A stretch of 64,000 nt of DNA from an uncultured Luminiphilus sp. Lineage in GTDB: Bacteria; Pseudomonadota; Gammaproteobacteria; Pseudomonadales; Halieaceae. The stretch is from contig CALSMP010000006.1 in assembly GCA_943787485.1 (NCBI GenBank), positions 234,275 to 298,274 on the forward strand. Reading direction: 5' to 3'. Under the pieces are notes generated by a model, which was not told the DNA's origin, did no database searches, and was given only the letters and a program-made list of their open reading frames with translations. The translations under genes and the position numbers were made by a program. Shown piece after piece: positions 49,913-59,249 of the stretch; the stretch's first letter is position 1, and the number at the start of each line of letters is the position of its first letter.

Positions 49913-50146
49913 TTAGAAGTCGTCGTCGAAATCGAAGTCGTAGTCGCCCAGCTCCTCGCGAAGCCGGAGTGCTTCCAATCGCCGTTCTGCACGTCGTCGC
50001 TTGGTCGCGAGAGAGTCCTCGCGGAGCGACAGCACGGTGTCTTCCAAAGCATCAAAGTCGTCATCACCAAACTCTGACAGGGCTGGGTCGTACATGTCGT
50101 CCATCCCGTCGTCAGTCTTCGTTTGGGTTTGGTTACGCTCACCCAT
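49913..50146 (-). CDS. Small acidic/basic protein, PA3496-like
   Basis: A 77-residue protein with an acidic N-terminal half (MDDMYDPALSEFGDDDFDALED), a basic helix (ATKRRRAERRLEALRLREELG) and an acidic DYDFDFDDDF tail. The RRRxERxLExxRLRxELxD pattern resembles the PA3496 family. GGAGGTGA precedes the start. Function unknown. Confidence 0.65.
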   Translation of the reverse strand: MGERNQTQTKTDDGMDDMYDPALSEFGDDDFDALEDTVLSLREDSLATKRRRAERRLEALRLREELGDYDFDFDDDF

Positions 50147-50491
50147 AAATCACCTCCCGATGATTCAGAACAAGTCTTGTGGGTATCCCACCCGTGCAGT
50201 TGAATGCAAGACCGCCCCTGGTTGCAATGAATTTTTTGGCATCAAAATGCCCACCTGAAATAACTGAAATAAATATGGCGGCTCGCTGATCATTGGCTCC
50301 GTCCTTGGAGAAAACATCCGTGTTTCCTTTTCCTTACCGGCTTCCTGCCGGCAGCGAGCCGCCAATAGTGAAATAGCAAAAGCTATGCCAAGTCGGGATC
50401 GCCCCAACTATGGGACTTCGGGATCGCAACCGCGGTCGCTCAGAGAAAGTGGACGCGTCCGTTTGCGGACACCGTGTCCAGTTTTTGGGCT
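50147..50491. other. Intergenic region, no gene seen
   Basis: 345 bp without a supported frame. It includes a GC-rich inverted segment (ccggcttcctgccgg, about 50338-50352) and two gggatcgc-type repeats (50395-50430). Nothing identifiable. Confidence 0.5.
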
Positions 50492-50995
50492 TTAGCCCAG
50501 GAAAGTCAGAATATCGGACACAATGGTTTCCGGGGGACTGTCGTCTACCGATACCGTGAGGGCTGCCCACTGCTCGTAGAGTGGAATGCGCTCCCGATAA
50601 ATGGCGGCAAGGGTTTGGTCTTTGCCCGACGCAATACCGCGGTCCGGAGCGAGGGAGATCCGGTAATCAACAGTCTCAAGGGTGGCCTGCAGGTATACGA
50701 CAGTTGTCTCAGCAGCGAGTCGCTGCATAATTTTTTTGCTGTAAACCACCGATCCCCCAGTGGAGATCACGCCGGTGGTAATTGGCATGTCGAGCAGGAC
50801 TTGCTCTTCGATTTTTCGCAATTGGTGGTGATCGCTTCGCGCGATAATCTCGGCAAGCGTCGCGTTTTCCTGTGTTTGAATCAGGATATCGGTGTCGACA
50901 AAAGCCGTGCCAAGTCGCTTAGCAAGTAAGACGCCGACGGTGCTTTTGCCGCTACCCGGAAACCCGATCAAACTGATAATGTGCTGGCTGGTCAT
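50492..50995 (-). CDS. Shikimate kinase-like protein (second copy)
   Basis: A 167-residue P-loop kinase of the AroK family: LIGFPGSGKSTVGVLLAKRLG, the DTD acidic pair (FVDTDILIQ), a lid region, and STGGSVVYS in place of the TGGG of AroK. The reduced glycine motif and the HHQLRKIEEQVL segment in place of FRxxE suggest divergence. It may be an AroL-type isoenzyme or act on another small molecule. The orthodox aroK is at 20480. Confidence 0.75.
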   Translation of the reverse strand: MTSQHIISLIGFPGSGKSTVGVLLAKRLGTAFVDTDILIQTQENATLAEIIARSDHHQLRKIEEQVLLDMPITTGVISTGGSVVYSKKIMQRLAAETTVVYLQATLETVDYRISLAPDRGIASGKDQTLAAIYRERIPLYEQWAALTVSVDDSPPETIVSDILTFLG

Positions 50996-51087
50996 GTCGC
51001 GCCTCTCCCTCTGGCCGTTACTTTAGCGTCAGCCTTGAATCACCGCTACTACCAACGCAAACTAGCGCTCTTTTTTGGGAATTGACT

Positions 51088-52203
51088 ATGCCTGAGTCAC
51101 TGCAAACAACGCCGCTAACCGAACTGCATCGACGTTTGGGTGCGCGTCTCGTGCCATTTGCCGGCTACGACATGCCGGTGCAATTTGCCGAGGGCATTAT
51201 TCGTGAGCATCTGCACACCCGTCAGGAGGCAGGACTTTTTGACGTGTCCCACATGGGCCAGATCATGGTGTCTGGGGAGCAGGCTGTCGCCGAGCTGGAG
51301 GCGCTCATGCCCGCCAATCTTCGCGACCTTGGCATAGGGCAATCGACCTACGCGTTGCTGACCAATGCGGAGGGCGGGGTCTACGATGATCTGATCATTA
51401 CCCGCTACAGCGACACGGCTTTTTTTCTTGTCGTCAACGGCGCCTGTAAAGCGCAAGACTTTCGCTTAATACAGACCGGGTGCGCTACCGCATCGGTTGA
51501 TATGCTGGCAGACCGCGCGCTGCTTGCCCTTCAGGGCCCCATGGCGCGTCAGATCATGGCCGGGCTTGCCCCCGAGGCTGCCTCCCTGGCGTTTATGTCC
51601 GGGCGTGAGGTGTCCGTTGAAGGCACGCCGTGTTACGTCACCTGCTCCGGATACACCGGGGAGGACGGCTTTGAGCTATCTGTGCCGGCGGCTTGCGCCG
51701 AAGCCATTGCTTGTGAGCTGTTGGATCATCCCGCGGTAAAGCCGATTGGCTTGGGGGCGAGGGACTCGCTGCGCTTGGAAGCCGGTCTCTGTCTCTACGG
51801 CCACGAGTTGAGCGAGGCTATCACGCCGATTGAAGCGGGCTTACGCTGGGCGATTGCGCCGGCTAGGCGGCTTGGCGGCGATCTGGCGTCGGGCTTCCCG
51901 GGTGCGGCTACTATTCTTGAGCAACTAGCCAACGGCGCTCCGCGGATTCGAGTTGGCCTCAAAGTGTCGGGAAAGCGCCCGGTTCGCGAAGGTCAGGCTA
52001 TTCATACCGCTTCAGGCGATAAGCTAGGCAGCGTAACCTCGGGTGGTTTTGGCCCATCGGTAGACGGGCCCATCGCTATGGGCCTTATCGACACTTCCTG
52101 CGCTATGCGGGGTGACACCGTTCATATTGATGTTCGGGGAAAGTATGTCGAAGCCGAAATTGTTAACTTGCCCTTTGTCAGTCAGCGCTATTTCCGCGGC
52201 TGA
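51088..52203 (+). CDS. gcvT: Aminomethyltransferase (glycine cleavage T protein)
   Basis: Transfers the methylene group from aminomethyl-lipoyl H protein to tetrahydrofolate. The 371-residue protein has RRLGARLVPFAGYDMPVQ, EAGLFDVSHMGQ, the folate-site aspartate region, SGYTGEDGFELS, GARDSLRLEAGLCLYG and TSGGFGPSVDGPIAMG. The start at 51088 fits the family; an in-frame TTG lies at 51082. gcvH and gcvP do not follow: the next gene is the convergent batD. Confidence 0.92.
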   Translation: MPESLQTTPLTELHRRLGARLVPFAGYDMPVQFAEGIIREHLHTRQEAGLFDVSHMGQIMVSGEQAVAELEALMPANLRDLGIGQSTYALLTNAEGGVYDDLIITRYSDTAFFLVVNGACKAQDFRLIQTGCATASVDMLADRALLALQGPMARQIMAGLAPEAASLAFMSGREVSVEGTPCYVTCSGYTGEDGFELSVPAACAEAIACELLDHPAVKPIGLGARDSLRLEAGLCLYGHELSEAITPIEAGLRWAIAPARRLGGDLASGFPGAATILEQLANGAPRIRVGLKVSGKRPVREGQAIHTASGDKLGSVTSGGFGPSVDGPIAMGLIDTSCAMRGDTVHIDVRGKYVEAEIVNLPFVSQRYFRG

Positions 52204-52214
52204 TGCGCGGGGGG

Positions 52215-53291
52215 TCAATCCCTGTCTTCGGCACAGCCCTCGGGATTAAGTCGGTCGGCCAACACCGGTTGTCGCCAGGCTTGCCACGAGCGATACACCA
52301 AGCCCAACAGTTTGCTTAATTGCCGCCGGGCGCGCGCCAACTGACCATAAACACCCAAAAGGACCAGCGCACTGGCTATTCCCAGCCCAACCAACCAGGG
52401 GAGCGCGCGCGCAATCTGTTGTTGCCAAGTGAGCACTTTGGGAGGGAGCTGTCCCTGAACCGTGACGGGTATCGGAGCGGTGCTGAGACGCTCTAGACGA
52501 CGTGTCGTGGTATTCCACCAGTTGATGCTGACGTCAGGAATCACAAGGTCCCCGGGGGTAGACGCGATCCACGTGGTGAGTTCTTTACGCTCGGCAATCA
52601 GGCTGCCCCGGTTACTCGAGTTTCGCAGCACCGGCGGCTGCGGGTAGGTTTGAAGCCCCGCGACTCGTGAGTTATCCACCGGGGGCAAAAACATCGCCAT
52701 AACATCCTGTGCTCTGACGGTCACCCGCCGGGTAATCGCTGATCCCAAAAAGACGTCGCGGGCTCCCTCGACGTTTTGAGTGATCGTCACCTCGGGACTC
52801 GCGATCCAATGATCAAGCCCTTCCAGTTCGGGGGGCTGTTCGATTGTGAGTGTCAGTGATTCGGTTTGCAGTGTGGTCTGGTATTCCCGGGCGGCAGAAA
52901 CTGAAACCGAGACCGTCACGTCGATCGGTGGAATCCGTAGCGTGCCATCGCGTGTCGCGAAGGCGTCGATAGACCAGCGCTGTACCGACCAGCTCACGCC
53001 CTCGCGGCGCTCGGTAGCATTCGCAGCAAAGTCCTGGTTTTGTACCAGCACAAGATCGGGAACCTCTGGAAGACTGATACGAGTCCCTGCGGTGAACCAG
53101 CGCGGCGTTGCAACGGTGATTTCGATCTCCACGCGTTCGCCAGGAACGGCCCCGACGGCGGGGTTGAGTAAGGCGTGGACCTCGACCAACCTGTCTTTTT
53201 CCTGTGCAATGCTGTCAGACAAGCCGGGGCCCAGCACCATGGCAAGCCAGAATTGGGCGATCAGCAGGTCTTTGAACACCCGGGCTTTCAT
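52215..53291 (-). CDS. BatD-like protein (BatA/B/D aerotolerance operon)
   Basis: Last gene of the MoxR-Bat operon. The 358-residue exported protein has a signal peptide (DLLIAQFWLAMVLGPGLSDSIAQ), tandem beta-sandwich domains (EKDRLVEVHALLNPAVGAVPGERVEIEITV, VFLGSAITRRVTVRAQDVM) and a C-terminal helix (ALPWLVGLGIASALVLLGVYG). The start at 53291 overlaps the preceding stop by 4 bp. BatD proteins are thought to assist the VWA proteins in the periplasm; the exact role is unsettled. Confidence 0.82.
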   Translation of the reverse strand: MKARVFKDLLIAQFWLAMVLGPGLSDSIAQEKDRLVEVHALLNPAVGAVPGERVEIEITVATPRWFTAGTRISLPEVPDLVLVQNQDFAANATERREGVSWSVQRWSIDAFATRDGTLRIPPIDVTVSVSVSAAREYQTTLQTESLTLTIEQPPELEGLDHWIASPEVTITQNVEGARDVFLGSAITRRVTVRAQDVMAMFLPPVDNSRVAGLQTYPQPPVLRNSSNRGSLIAERKELTTWIASTPGDLVIPDVSINWWNTTTRRLERLSTAPIPVTVQGQLPPKVLTWQQQIARALPWLVGLGIASALVLLGVYGQLARARRQLSKLLGLVYRSWQAWRQPVLADRLNPEGCAEDRD

Positions 53292-54958
53292 GGCTCGCTG
53301 ACGCCGCGCTCTTGTAGCTGGGCGCTGAACTTGTTTCGCAAAAAATTGGATGGATCCGGCTGCACGTTTTGCAGCCACAGGTTGGCAAGTTCTGGACTTG
53401 CAAGAATCTCCTCGGCGCTGTACTGCACAAGTGTCTGCTGTTCTAAACTGAGCTCATTCGCACCATCGGCGATTTGTGCGCCAGCTTCGGGATCGATGTC
53501 CTCGCCGCTGACACCTGCTTCATTGGACTGCGATTCGCTGAGTCGATTCGCCTCTTCGATGATTTGGCGCATCAAGTTGCGGTTGGTCAGCGCGCTGCTC
53601 AGTTCGGGCTGCGCGGTTAGCAGCTCGTCGTAGCGTGTTAGCGCGCCGACATAGTCGCGCTGATGCGCTCGAGCATTTGCTTCGTTGAAGAGGGCGATAG
53701 CGGAGTCCTGACGGGTAAATAACAGCGCGGCGCGTTCAAAATCCTCGGCATAATAATAGGCTACTCCCTGCCAGCCGGGGTCATGAAACGTTTGTGCCGC
53801 TCTTTCATAGTGGCCTGATTTCAGCAGCAGCGCACCATATTGGTCGGGCGTTAGCCAAAGTCCTATAAGCCCATCGACTACAGTTTGTAACCAGTCGGTG
53901 GAGTCCTCGAGAATGTCTGGAACCGTCGTGTCGACGGGTAGTAGCTGCCGGTCTTGGCGAACCTGTGCCAGCCCTTCGGAGGGCATTGCCAGCGCCAGTG
54001 GAAACAGGAGTGCCATCCATAGCCGAGTCCAGCCCTGACGAAACCACAGTAGCCCCAACCCCATGGCGGGCAAGAGCAAGGCATAACCGGCATCCACCCA
54101 AGGTAGGGCATCGTCTTCCAGAATTCGGTAGCTGTCTCGTAACCGCTTGGCAATACCCTCAACATCCTCTGGTCCGACCTTTATATCGACATAATTCCCG
54201 GCGCAGGCATCGGCAAGCGCTATCAATCCCGCTCGATCCAGAGGTACGTCGCTCGATATCGGTTGGGCGGTTCCTACCCCGAGCACGGTGAGCACGTGGG
54301 GTTGTCGGCGGCACCAGCTTGATACCAGTTCGAGACTGTCTGCCCCCAGACCGTCGCCTACCAGCAGAATATTGGCGCGGTTAGGGTTGCCGGCAAGAAT
54401 ACGATCAATACCGGCGAGTGCATATTCGGGATATTTTCCCCGCCGTGGCGCGATACCCACTCGAAGCACACTCAGGAAGTTTTTCAGGATCTCACGGTCA
54501 GTCGTTAATGGGATCACCGTATGCGCACTGCCCGCGAACACGATGATGGCAACGGGTCTGTCCGGCGTAAGATCGATCAGGTCGGTCATCTTCTGGACGG
54601 CGCGTTCGAGGCGGGTGGGCGCGATATCCGTGCTATCCATGGACTCTGACACATCGATAACCATCACCAGCGGTGTCGTGTTTTCTGCCAGTGGTGAGGG
54701 TTGTTGGCGCCAGGTTGGGCCCGCCAAAATTAAGGTCACGAGCAAAAATAAGAGAGCCAATGCCGTGGTTGGGGTAAACCACCGACCCTTGGTACCTTGC
54801 ACCCGAAGCGCTGCGAGAAGAGCGGGATCAATAATTTTTTCGAAGTTGTCGCCACTGTGTTGTTGCTTGCGCAGCATCCATTCCAGCAACAATAGACCGG
54901 GGAGCAGTCCTAACCATTCCGGGCGCAGGAAATGAAAGTGACTGAAGAAATCGGTCAT
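53288..54958 (-). CDS. BatB/BatC-type VWA-TPR membrane protein
   Basis: A 556-residue protein combining BatB and BatC features. Two N-terminal helices precede a VWA domain with the MIDAS motif DVSESMDSTDIAPTRLERA and FAGSAHTVIPLTTD. After another helix pair comes a TPR region (GHYERAAQTFHDPGWQGVAYYYAEDFERAALLF, QRDYVGALTRYDELL). The MIDAS motif keeps DxSxS. The start (MTDFFSHFHFL) at 54958 overlaps the batA stop as ATGA. Confidence 0.88.
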   Translation of the reverse strand: MTDFFSHFHFLRPEWLGLLPGLLLLEWMLRKQQHSGDNFEKIIDPALLAALRVQGTKGRWFTPTTALALLFLLVTLILAGPTWRQQPSPLAENTTPLVMVIDVSESMDSTDIAPTRLERAVQKMTDLIDLTPDRPVAIIVFAGSAHTVIPLTTDREILKNFLSVLRVGIAPRRGKYPEYALAGIDRILAGNPNRANILLVGDGLGADSLELVSSWCRRQPHVLTVLGVGTAQPISSDVPLDRAGLIALADACAGNYVDIKVGPEDVEGIAKRLRDSYRILEDDALPWVDAGYALLLPAMGLGLLWFRQGWTRLWMALLFPLALAMPSEGLAQVRQDRQLLPVDTTVPDILEDSTDWLQTVVDGLIGLWLTPDQYGALLLKSGHYERAAQTFHDPGWQGVAYYYAEDFERAALLFTRQDSAIALFNEANARAHQRDYVGALTRYDELLTAQPELSSALTNRNLMRQIIEEANRLSESQSNEAGVSGEDIDPEAGAQIADGANELSLEQQTLVQYSAEEILASPELANLWLQNVQPDPSNFLRNKFSAQLQERGVSEP

Positions 54959-55989
54959 AGGTCCGCCCGTCGGGTCGCGGGTTGGTAGCGAGCGAGACCG
55001 AAAAACAGTCGCATCACAAGATAGAGCAAAACGACGGCGGCCAGCGGTAACCAATGCAAGTCTACCTGTGGCCTAAAACTTACGCTCTCAAAAACGCTCG
55101 GCTCCAAGTCGTCGAGAAGCTTAAAAATAGCATCTAACTGACCGCGATCCAGCGCTTCAAAGGCTTGCCCACCGGTGACTTCTGCCATGCGCAGCAACGT
55201 CTTTTTATCGATGGCCTCCTCGCCCACCGCGCTGGGGTCGCCTATGGCAATAGGGTAGATTTTGATCCGCTCGCTGGCGGCGATGCGAGCGGCATCAACG
55301 GGCGGAACCATGCTGCCGGTGTCATTGCCATCGGTAAGCACAAGTAAGACGCGGTTGTCGGTGTCGGCATCGCGAAATAATTTAATGGCAAGCCCGACGG
55401 CGTCACCGAGCGAAGTGCTCGGTCCGGCCATGCGGATACGTGTTTCTTCAAGCAGGGTGTACCAGGTCCGGTGATCTTCGGTGAAAGGCGACTGCAAAAA
55501 AGCCTGGTTACCAAACACAATCAACCCAAGCCGATCTCCTGGCCGCTCATTGGCAAGTCGTGCGAGGACCGATTTGACCGCGGTTAATCGATCGACTTGT
55601 TCGCCCGCTTGGTTTGTAAAATCTTTCGTCTCCATGGATCCCGATAGATCAACCGCAACCATCAAATCACGGCCGGCCTTTTGCTGCTCTATGGGATCAC
55701 CGACCCACTGCGGTTTCGCTGCCGCGAGCACCAGAGCCAGCCACATTAAAACAACAAGTAGTTGCTGAGAACGAAGCCGTCGAGGGGTCATTGCTCCTCG
55801 CTCTCGCCGCGCTTCACTTGCCTCAAGCAGTCGCTCAAAGAACGGCACACGCACGGCGTTTTGCGCCTCGCGATAAGGAGGTAGCTGACGCATCAGTAGC
55901 GGCAAGGGCAGCATCAACAGTGCCCAGGGCATGGCCCACTGAAGATTCAGGATCCATGCCTCTAGCGTATCAAGTGGGAACATGATCAT
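54955..55989 (-). CDS. BatA-type VWA membrane protein
   Basis: A 344-residue VWA protein anchored by N-terminal helices and one C-terminal helix (LPLAAVVLLYLVMRLFFGL). The MIDAS motif is VAVDLSGSMETKDF (DxSxS), with VFGNQAFLQSPFTED and LTDGNDTG. With the adjacent BatB it probably forms a metal-dependent adhesion-type complex controlled by the MoxR ATPase. Its start overlaps the DUF4381 stop by 20 bp. Confidence 0.9.
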   Translation of the reverse strand: MIMFPLDTLEAWILNLQWAMPWALLMLPLPLLMRQLPPYREAQNAVRVPFFERLLEASEARRERGAMTPRRLRSQQLLVVLMWLALVLAAAKPQWVGDPIEQQKAGRDLMVAVDLSGSMETKDFTNQAGEQVDRLTAVKSVLARLANERPGDRLGLIVFGNQAFLQSPFTEDHRTWYTLLEETRIRMAGPSTSLGDAVGLAIKLFRDADTDNRVLLVLTDGNDTGSMVPPVDAARIAASERIKIYPIAIGDPSAVGEEAIDKKTLLRMAEVTGGQAFEALDRGQLDAIFKLLDDLEPSVFESVSFRPQVDLHWLPLAAVVLLYLVMRLFFGLARYQPATRRADL

Positions 55990-56530
55990 CCCGATGCTCC
56001 CTGATCCAGCCCTCGGCCTCGGCGAAAAGCGTGCTTAAATTCGCGAAGTCAGTGTTATCAGCCTGTCTTGTCGGGTCCGCAGATTTCTTGTCCTGATCGA
56101 CGGGCGCATAGAGCGACTCACCTAGCAGAGTCAGCGTATCGTCACTGAAGAGTGGTGTTGGGGTTCGCTCTTGCAGCCAGAGACACCACCGAGTTCCCGT
56201 GAGTGACGCGACTTCTTTTCGCGAGCTTGCGGCTATGGCGGTCAGCTTTAACAGTGCGTTAATGGCTTCCAGGTTTGGACGCGACTTTATTGCGGTCAGC
56301 CGCGTCAGTGCCTCGCGGCGATAACGATTTCTAAACCAGCGCCGCCCAAGGGCCCATCCATGCCAGCTCAGCCAGCCGCTGACAGCGAGTGCGACAACCG
56401 CCCAGCCCGCGGTTTGCGGTAACCAGTCGATCGAGCCGATCGACTCAATTTCCGCTAGATCACCACGAAGCAGCGGATTACCAAATCGCGGTGGTAGTTC
56501 GGGCAACGGTGAAAGTACCCGGCTGAGCAT
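55970..56530 (-). CDS. DUF4381 membrane protein of the Bat operon
   Basis: A 186-residue protein with one helix (GWAVVALAVSGWLSWHGWALG) after a short proline-rich N-terminus (PLPELPPRFGNP), followed by a helical cytoplasmic part (REALTRLTAIKSRPNLEAINALLKLTAIAA...SLTGTRWCLWL). This pattern is DUF4381, found between DUF58 and BatA genes. It overlaps both neighbours. Confidence 0.82.
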   Translation of the reverse strand: MLSRVLSPLPELPPRFGNPLLRGDLAEIESIGSIDWLPQTAGWAVVALAVSGWLSWHGWALGRRWFRNRYRREALTRLTAIKSRPNLEAINALLKLTAIAASSRKEVASLTGTRWCLWLQERTPTPLFSDDTLTLLGESLYAPVDQDKKSADPTRQADNTDFANLSTLFAEAEGWIREHRDDHVPT

Positions 56531-57471
56531 TATCGGCGGCGCTCATTGCCCGCGGGGCGTTGACCACCTAGCTGGCGCTGTAACTGCGCGGCGACATCCT
56601 CCGCAGTGGTAACGCCGACCAGCGGGACGCCGTGGCGCCTGAGATCTTCCGTTAGGTTGGCGATGCGCTGGCGCGAGGCCTGCAGGTAACGGTCTTTGGT
56701 GTCACCTTTTACAGTGTCTACCGCCAGTTGGTAGTAGCCATCGCTGACGACCAACTGATTCGCCGATTCGACGCTATGCTCTAGCGGATCGGTAACTAGT
56801 GCCGCGATGATGTCGTTGTGATGACGGATGTCCTTTAAACGATTGAGACAGCGATCGTTCCAGCCTTCGAAGTCAGAGACGATGATGATGAGTCCGTCGT
56901 GAGAGAGGTGACGTTGAAGCGTTTGAAGCGCGGTATCTAGTCCCATCTGCTCAGGTGACGACCCTTGCGCCGCCCCCAATCCCTCATTCATCACTACCAG
57001 TTGCTCGAGCCATCCCATGAGGGAATCGGGTGATCGGCCGGGGCGAACATAGCGCTGCTGGGTGTCATTAAATAGCAGCGCACCCACGCGATCGCCCACG
57101 CCAATAACCCGCCATGCTGTCAGCGCAGCTGCGTCGGCGGCGGCCACTGATTTCATCTGTCGCTGACTGCCAAAGAACATTGATAGCCGCTGGTCGACGA
57201 CAACCCAAACCGGGCGATCTTTTTCTTCTGTGTATACCCTGACGAAAGGTGATCCCATGCGGCGGGTCACGCGCCAGTCCATGGTACGGATATCATCTCC
57301 GGGTCGGTAATGGCGCAGCTCATCGAAGTCCAGTCCGCGCCCTCTTAGGCGTGAGCGTTTACGTCCAGCGAGCACCGAGCGTACCGGCTGGCTGGGTAAA
57401 TAGCTAAAGCCATGGGCGCGATAGCGAAGGCCTGCCAATCGCTTTAAGTTGGTGTAGACACCGGTATTCAT
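56530..57471 (-). CDS. DUF58 / VWA-like protein of the MoxR operon
   Basis: A 313-residue protein with the DUF58 signature GLDFDELRHYRPGDDIRTMDWRVTRRMGSPFVRVYTEEKDRPVWVVVD. This is followed by a VWA-like fold (VGDRVGALLFND, LIIIVSDFEGWND). DUF58 proteins are partners of MoxR ATPases. It lies 6 bp after moxR. Confidence 0.9.
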   Translation of the reverse strand: MNTGVYTNLKRLAGLRYRAHGFSYLPSQPVRSVLAGRKRSRLRGRGLDFDELRHYRPGDDIRTMDWRVTRRMGSPFVRVYTEEKDRPVWVVVDQRLSMFFGSQRQMKSVAAADAAALTAWRVIGVGDRVGALLFNDTQQRYVRPGRSPDSLMGWLEQLVVMNEGLGAAQGSSPEQMGLDTALQTLQRHLSHDGLIIIVSDFEGWNDRCLNRLKDIRHHNDIIAALVTDPLEHSVESANQLVVSDGYYQLAVDTVKGDTKDRYLQASRQRIANLTEDLRRHGVPLVGVTTAEDVAAQLQRQLGGQRPAGNERRR

Positions 57472-57477
57472 AGCGAC

Positions 57478-58449
57478 TTAGCCAGCGGCAACCAGAGCGA
57501 GTAGCTCCTCAACGACACGGTCGCTATCGATGCCCTCGGCTAGCGCGTCATAGGACAGTAGAAGCCGATGTCTCAGCACAGGGGGTGCCACCGCGCGAAC
57601 GTCGTCAGGTAATACGTGGTCTCTGCCCTGCAACCACGCTTCTGCGCGAGCGGCGCGGTGCAGTGCGATGCTCGCCCGCGGGCTCGAGCCAATGGCAATC
57701 CAGCTCGCCAGTGTGGGAGACAAGGGAGCTGGGTGGCGTGTCGCTATCACCAGATCGACCAAGTACTTTTCGACCGGGGCGGAGACGGTCACCGCCTGGA
57801 TTTCCTTTCTGGCTGCAAGAATCAGTTGAGGATCGATCGGTGTTAGGTCAACCGCATCATGACCTTCTTCCTGTTGCAACAGTCGCACGATGGCTCGCTC
57901 TGCTTGCGCAGTGGGGTAGTCGACCCGCACTTTAAACAGGAAGCGATCCATTTGCGCTTCAGGCAGTGGATAGGTGCCCTCCTGCTCAATAGGATTCTGG
58001 GTCGCCATGACTAAAAACAAGGGGGGCAGGGGATACGTTTTGCCATTCACCGTGACTTGCCGCTCTTCCATGGCTTCGAGCAGGGCGGACTGTACTTTGG
58101 CCGGTGCCCGATTGATTTCATCGGCCAGGACCAGCTCGTTGAAAATGGGTCCGGGCTGAAAAACGAGTTGCCCTTGGTTAGACTCGGTTTCGTGGTAGGT
58201 CTCTGATCCCGTCACGTCGGCGGGGAGCAGGTCGGGGGTGAATTGAATGCGGCCTAGGTTTACCCCGAGGATTCGAGCGAGGGTTTTGATTGACCGGGTC
58301 TTTGCGGTCCCTGGCAGGCCCTCCAGCAATACATTGCCATTGCTCAAGAGGGCGAGGATCAGGCTGTGAACGACCGTCTCCTGCCCGATCACCATGCGAT
58401 TCATCTGCTCTGCCACTAGATGAATCTGTTGTTGAGTGTCCCCTGACAT
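57478..58449 (-). CDS. MoxR-family AAA+ ATPase
   Basis: First gene of the Bat operon. The 323-residue protein shows Walker [33 protein letters not shown] segment ([15 protein letters not shown]), Walker [25 protein letters not shown] and sensor 1 [21 protein letters not shown] with the Arg finger region DRFLFKV. MoxR ATPases act as chaperones for VWA-protein assemblies and metal insertion. ATG 58449 is used (a GTG lies at 58452). Confidence 0.94.
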   Translation of the reverse strand: MSGDTQQQIHLVAEQMNRMVIGQETVVHSLILALLSNGNVLLEGLPGTAKTRSIKTLARILGVNLGRIQFTPDLLPADVTGSETYHETESNQGQLVFQPGPIFNELVLADEINRAPAKVQSALLEAMEERQVTVNGKTYPLPPLFLVMATQNPIEQEGTYPLPEAQMDRFLFKVRVDYPTAQAERAIVRLLQQEEGHDAVDLTPIDPQLILAARKEIQAVTVSAPVEKYLVDLVIATRHPAPLSPTLASWIAIGSSPRASIALHRAARAEAWLQGRDHVLPDDVRAVAPPVLRHRLLLSYDALAEGIDSDRVVEELLALVAAG

Positions 58450-58556
58450 CACGCAGTCCCGCTATTGGTATCGGGCTATGGTGTCATTGTTGCTGGGTGA
58501 ATACCACTGAGCTGAGCCGGCTCGGGGTAGGCGTGGCGGTAAGAAGCGATAAGCCC

Positions 58557-59108
58557 TTAGTGGGCCCACTCGCGATCGGCGCGGAACTGCTGGGAGAGAT
58601 ATTCCATTTGATCGGCTAACACCCGCTCTTTGGCAAGAAAATGCCATTCAAATTGATTGGGTCTGAAGGGAACAGCTAGCAGCGGCATGCTGGCTTCTTC
58701 AGGCGTGTGATTATCCTTTACCCAATTACAGCGTTTGCAGGCCGCGACGACATTCTCCCATTTGTCACTGCCTCCCCGCGAGACCGGCAGAACATGGTCC
58801 CTGGTTAATTCGCTGCGTCGGAATTGATTGCCACAATAAAGGCAGCGATGGTCGTCGCGCCGGAACAAGGTGCGATTGCAAAGCGGTGGGGTAAAGCCGT
58901 CAATGACCCGGCCCTCGACGGCGATAATCGGTTGCAGTGTGATTGTAGAGCGGAGTCCAGAGCAGCGCTGCACCCCACCAAACACGGGGGGGAGTGAATC
59001 CCCGATGCCATAAACAACATCGCCGCGGGCGTAGGCAGAGATGGCTTCCTGCAGGGTTAACCAACCCCGCGGCTGCCCTGCCAGATCCAGTCTGAGGATC
59101 GCTTGCAT
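58557..59108 (-). CDS. HNH endonuclease
   Basis: A 183-residue protein whose centre is an HNH/zinc nuclease: RCLYCGNQFRRSELTRDHVLPVSRGGSDKWENVVAACKRCN with two CxxC-type zinc pairs and the DHVLP and N residues. The C-terminal PEEASMPLLAVPFRPNQFEW is typical of stand-alone chromosomal HNH proteins in proteobacteria. Its role is unknown; there is no sign of a mobile element around it. It is divergent from the Nramp gene. Confidence 0.88.
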   Translation of the reverse strand: MQAILRLDLAGQPRGWLTLQEAISAYARGDVVYGIGDSLPPVFGGVQRCSGLRSTITLQPIIAVEGRVIDGFTPPLCNRTLFRRDDHRCLYCGNQFRRSELTRDHVLPVSRGGSDKWENVVAACKRCNWVKDNHTPEEASMPLLAVPFRPNQFEWHFLAKERVLADQMEYLSQQFRADREWAH

Positions 59109-59249
59109 GGGACTCGCTCTCTGGTTTCCATGAAACTACTGAATTTTTGGCCGACTTACAATGAAAGTTTTATCACAGACAAAAATCTGTCTCTGCGGAG
59201 TGACACTAACTTTCGGTATGCTTGGGATCAAAGAGTGGGGAGAGTGGTT

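Noticed and set aside
50165..50570. Minus-strand frames of 78-80 residues between the PA3496-like and kinase genes
   Set aside because: Odd composition, overlapping each other, no ribosome sites; the region is treated as non-coding.
50996..51087. Glycine riboswitch upstream of gcvT
   Set aside because: The 92-bp gap is too short and lacks the conserved glycine aptamer core segments.
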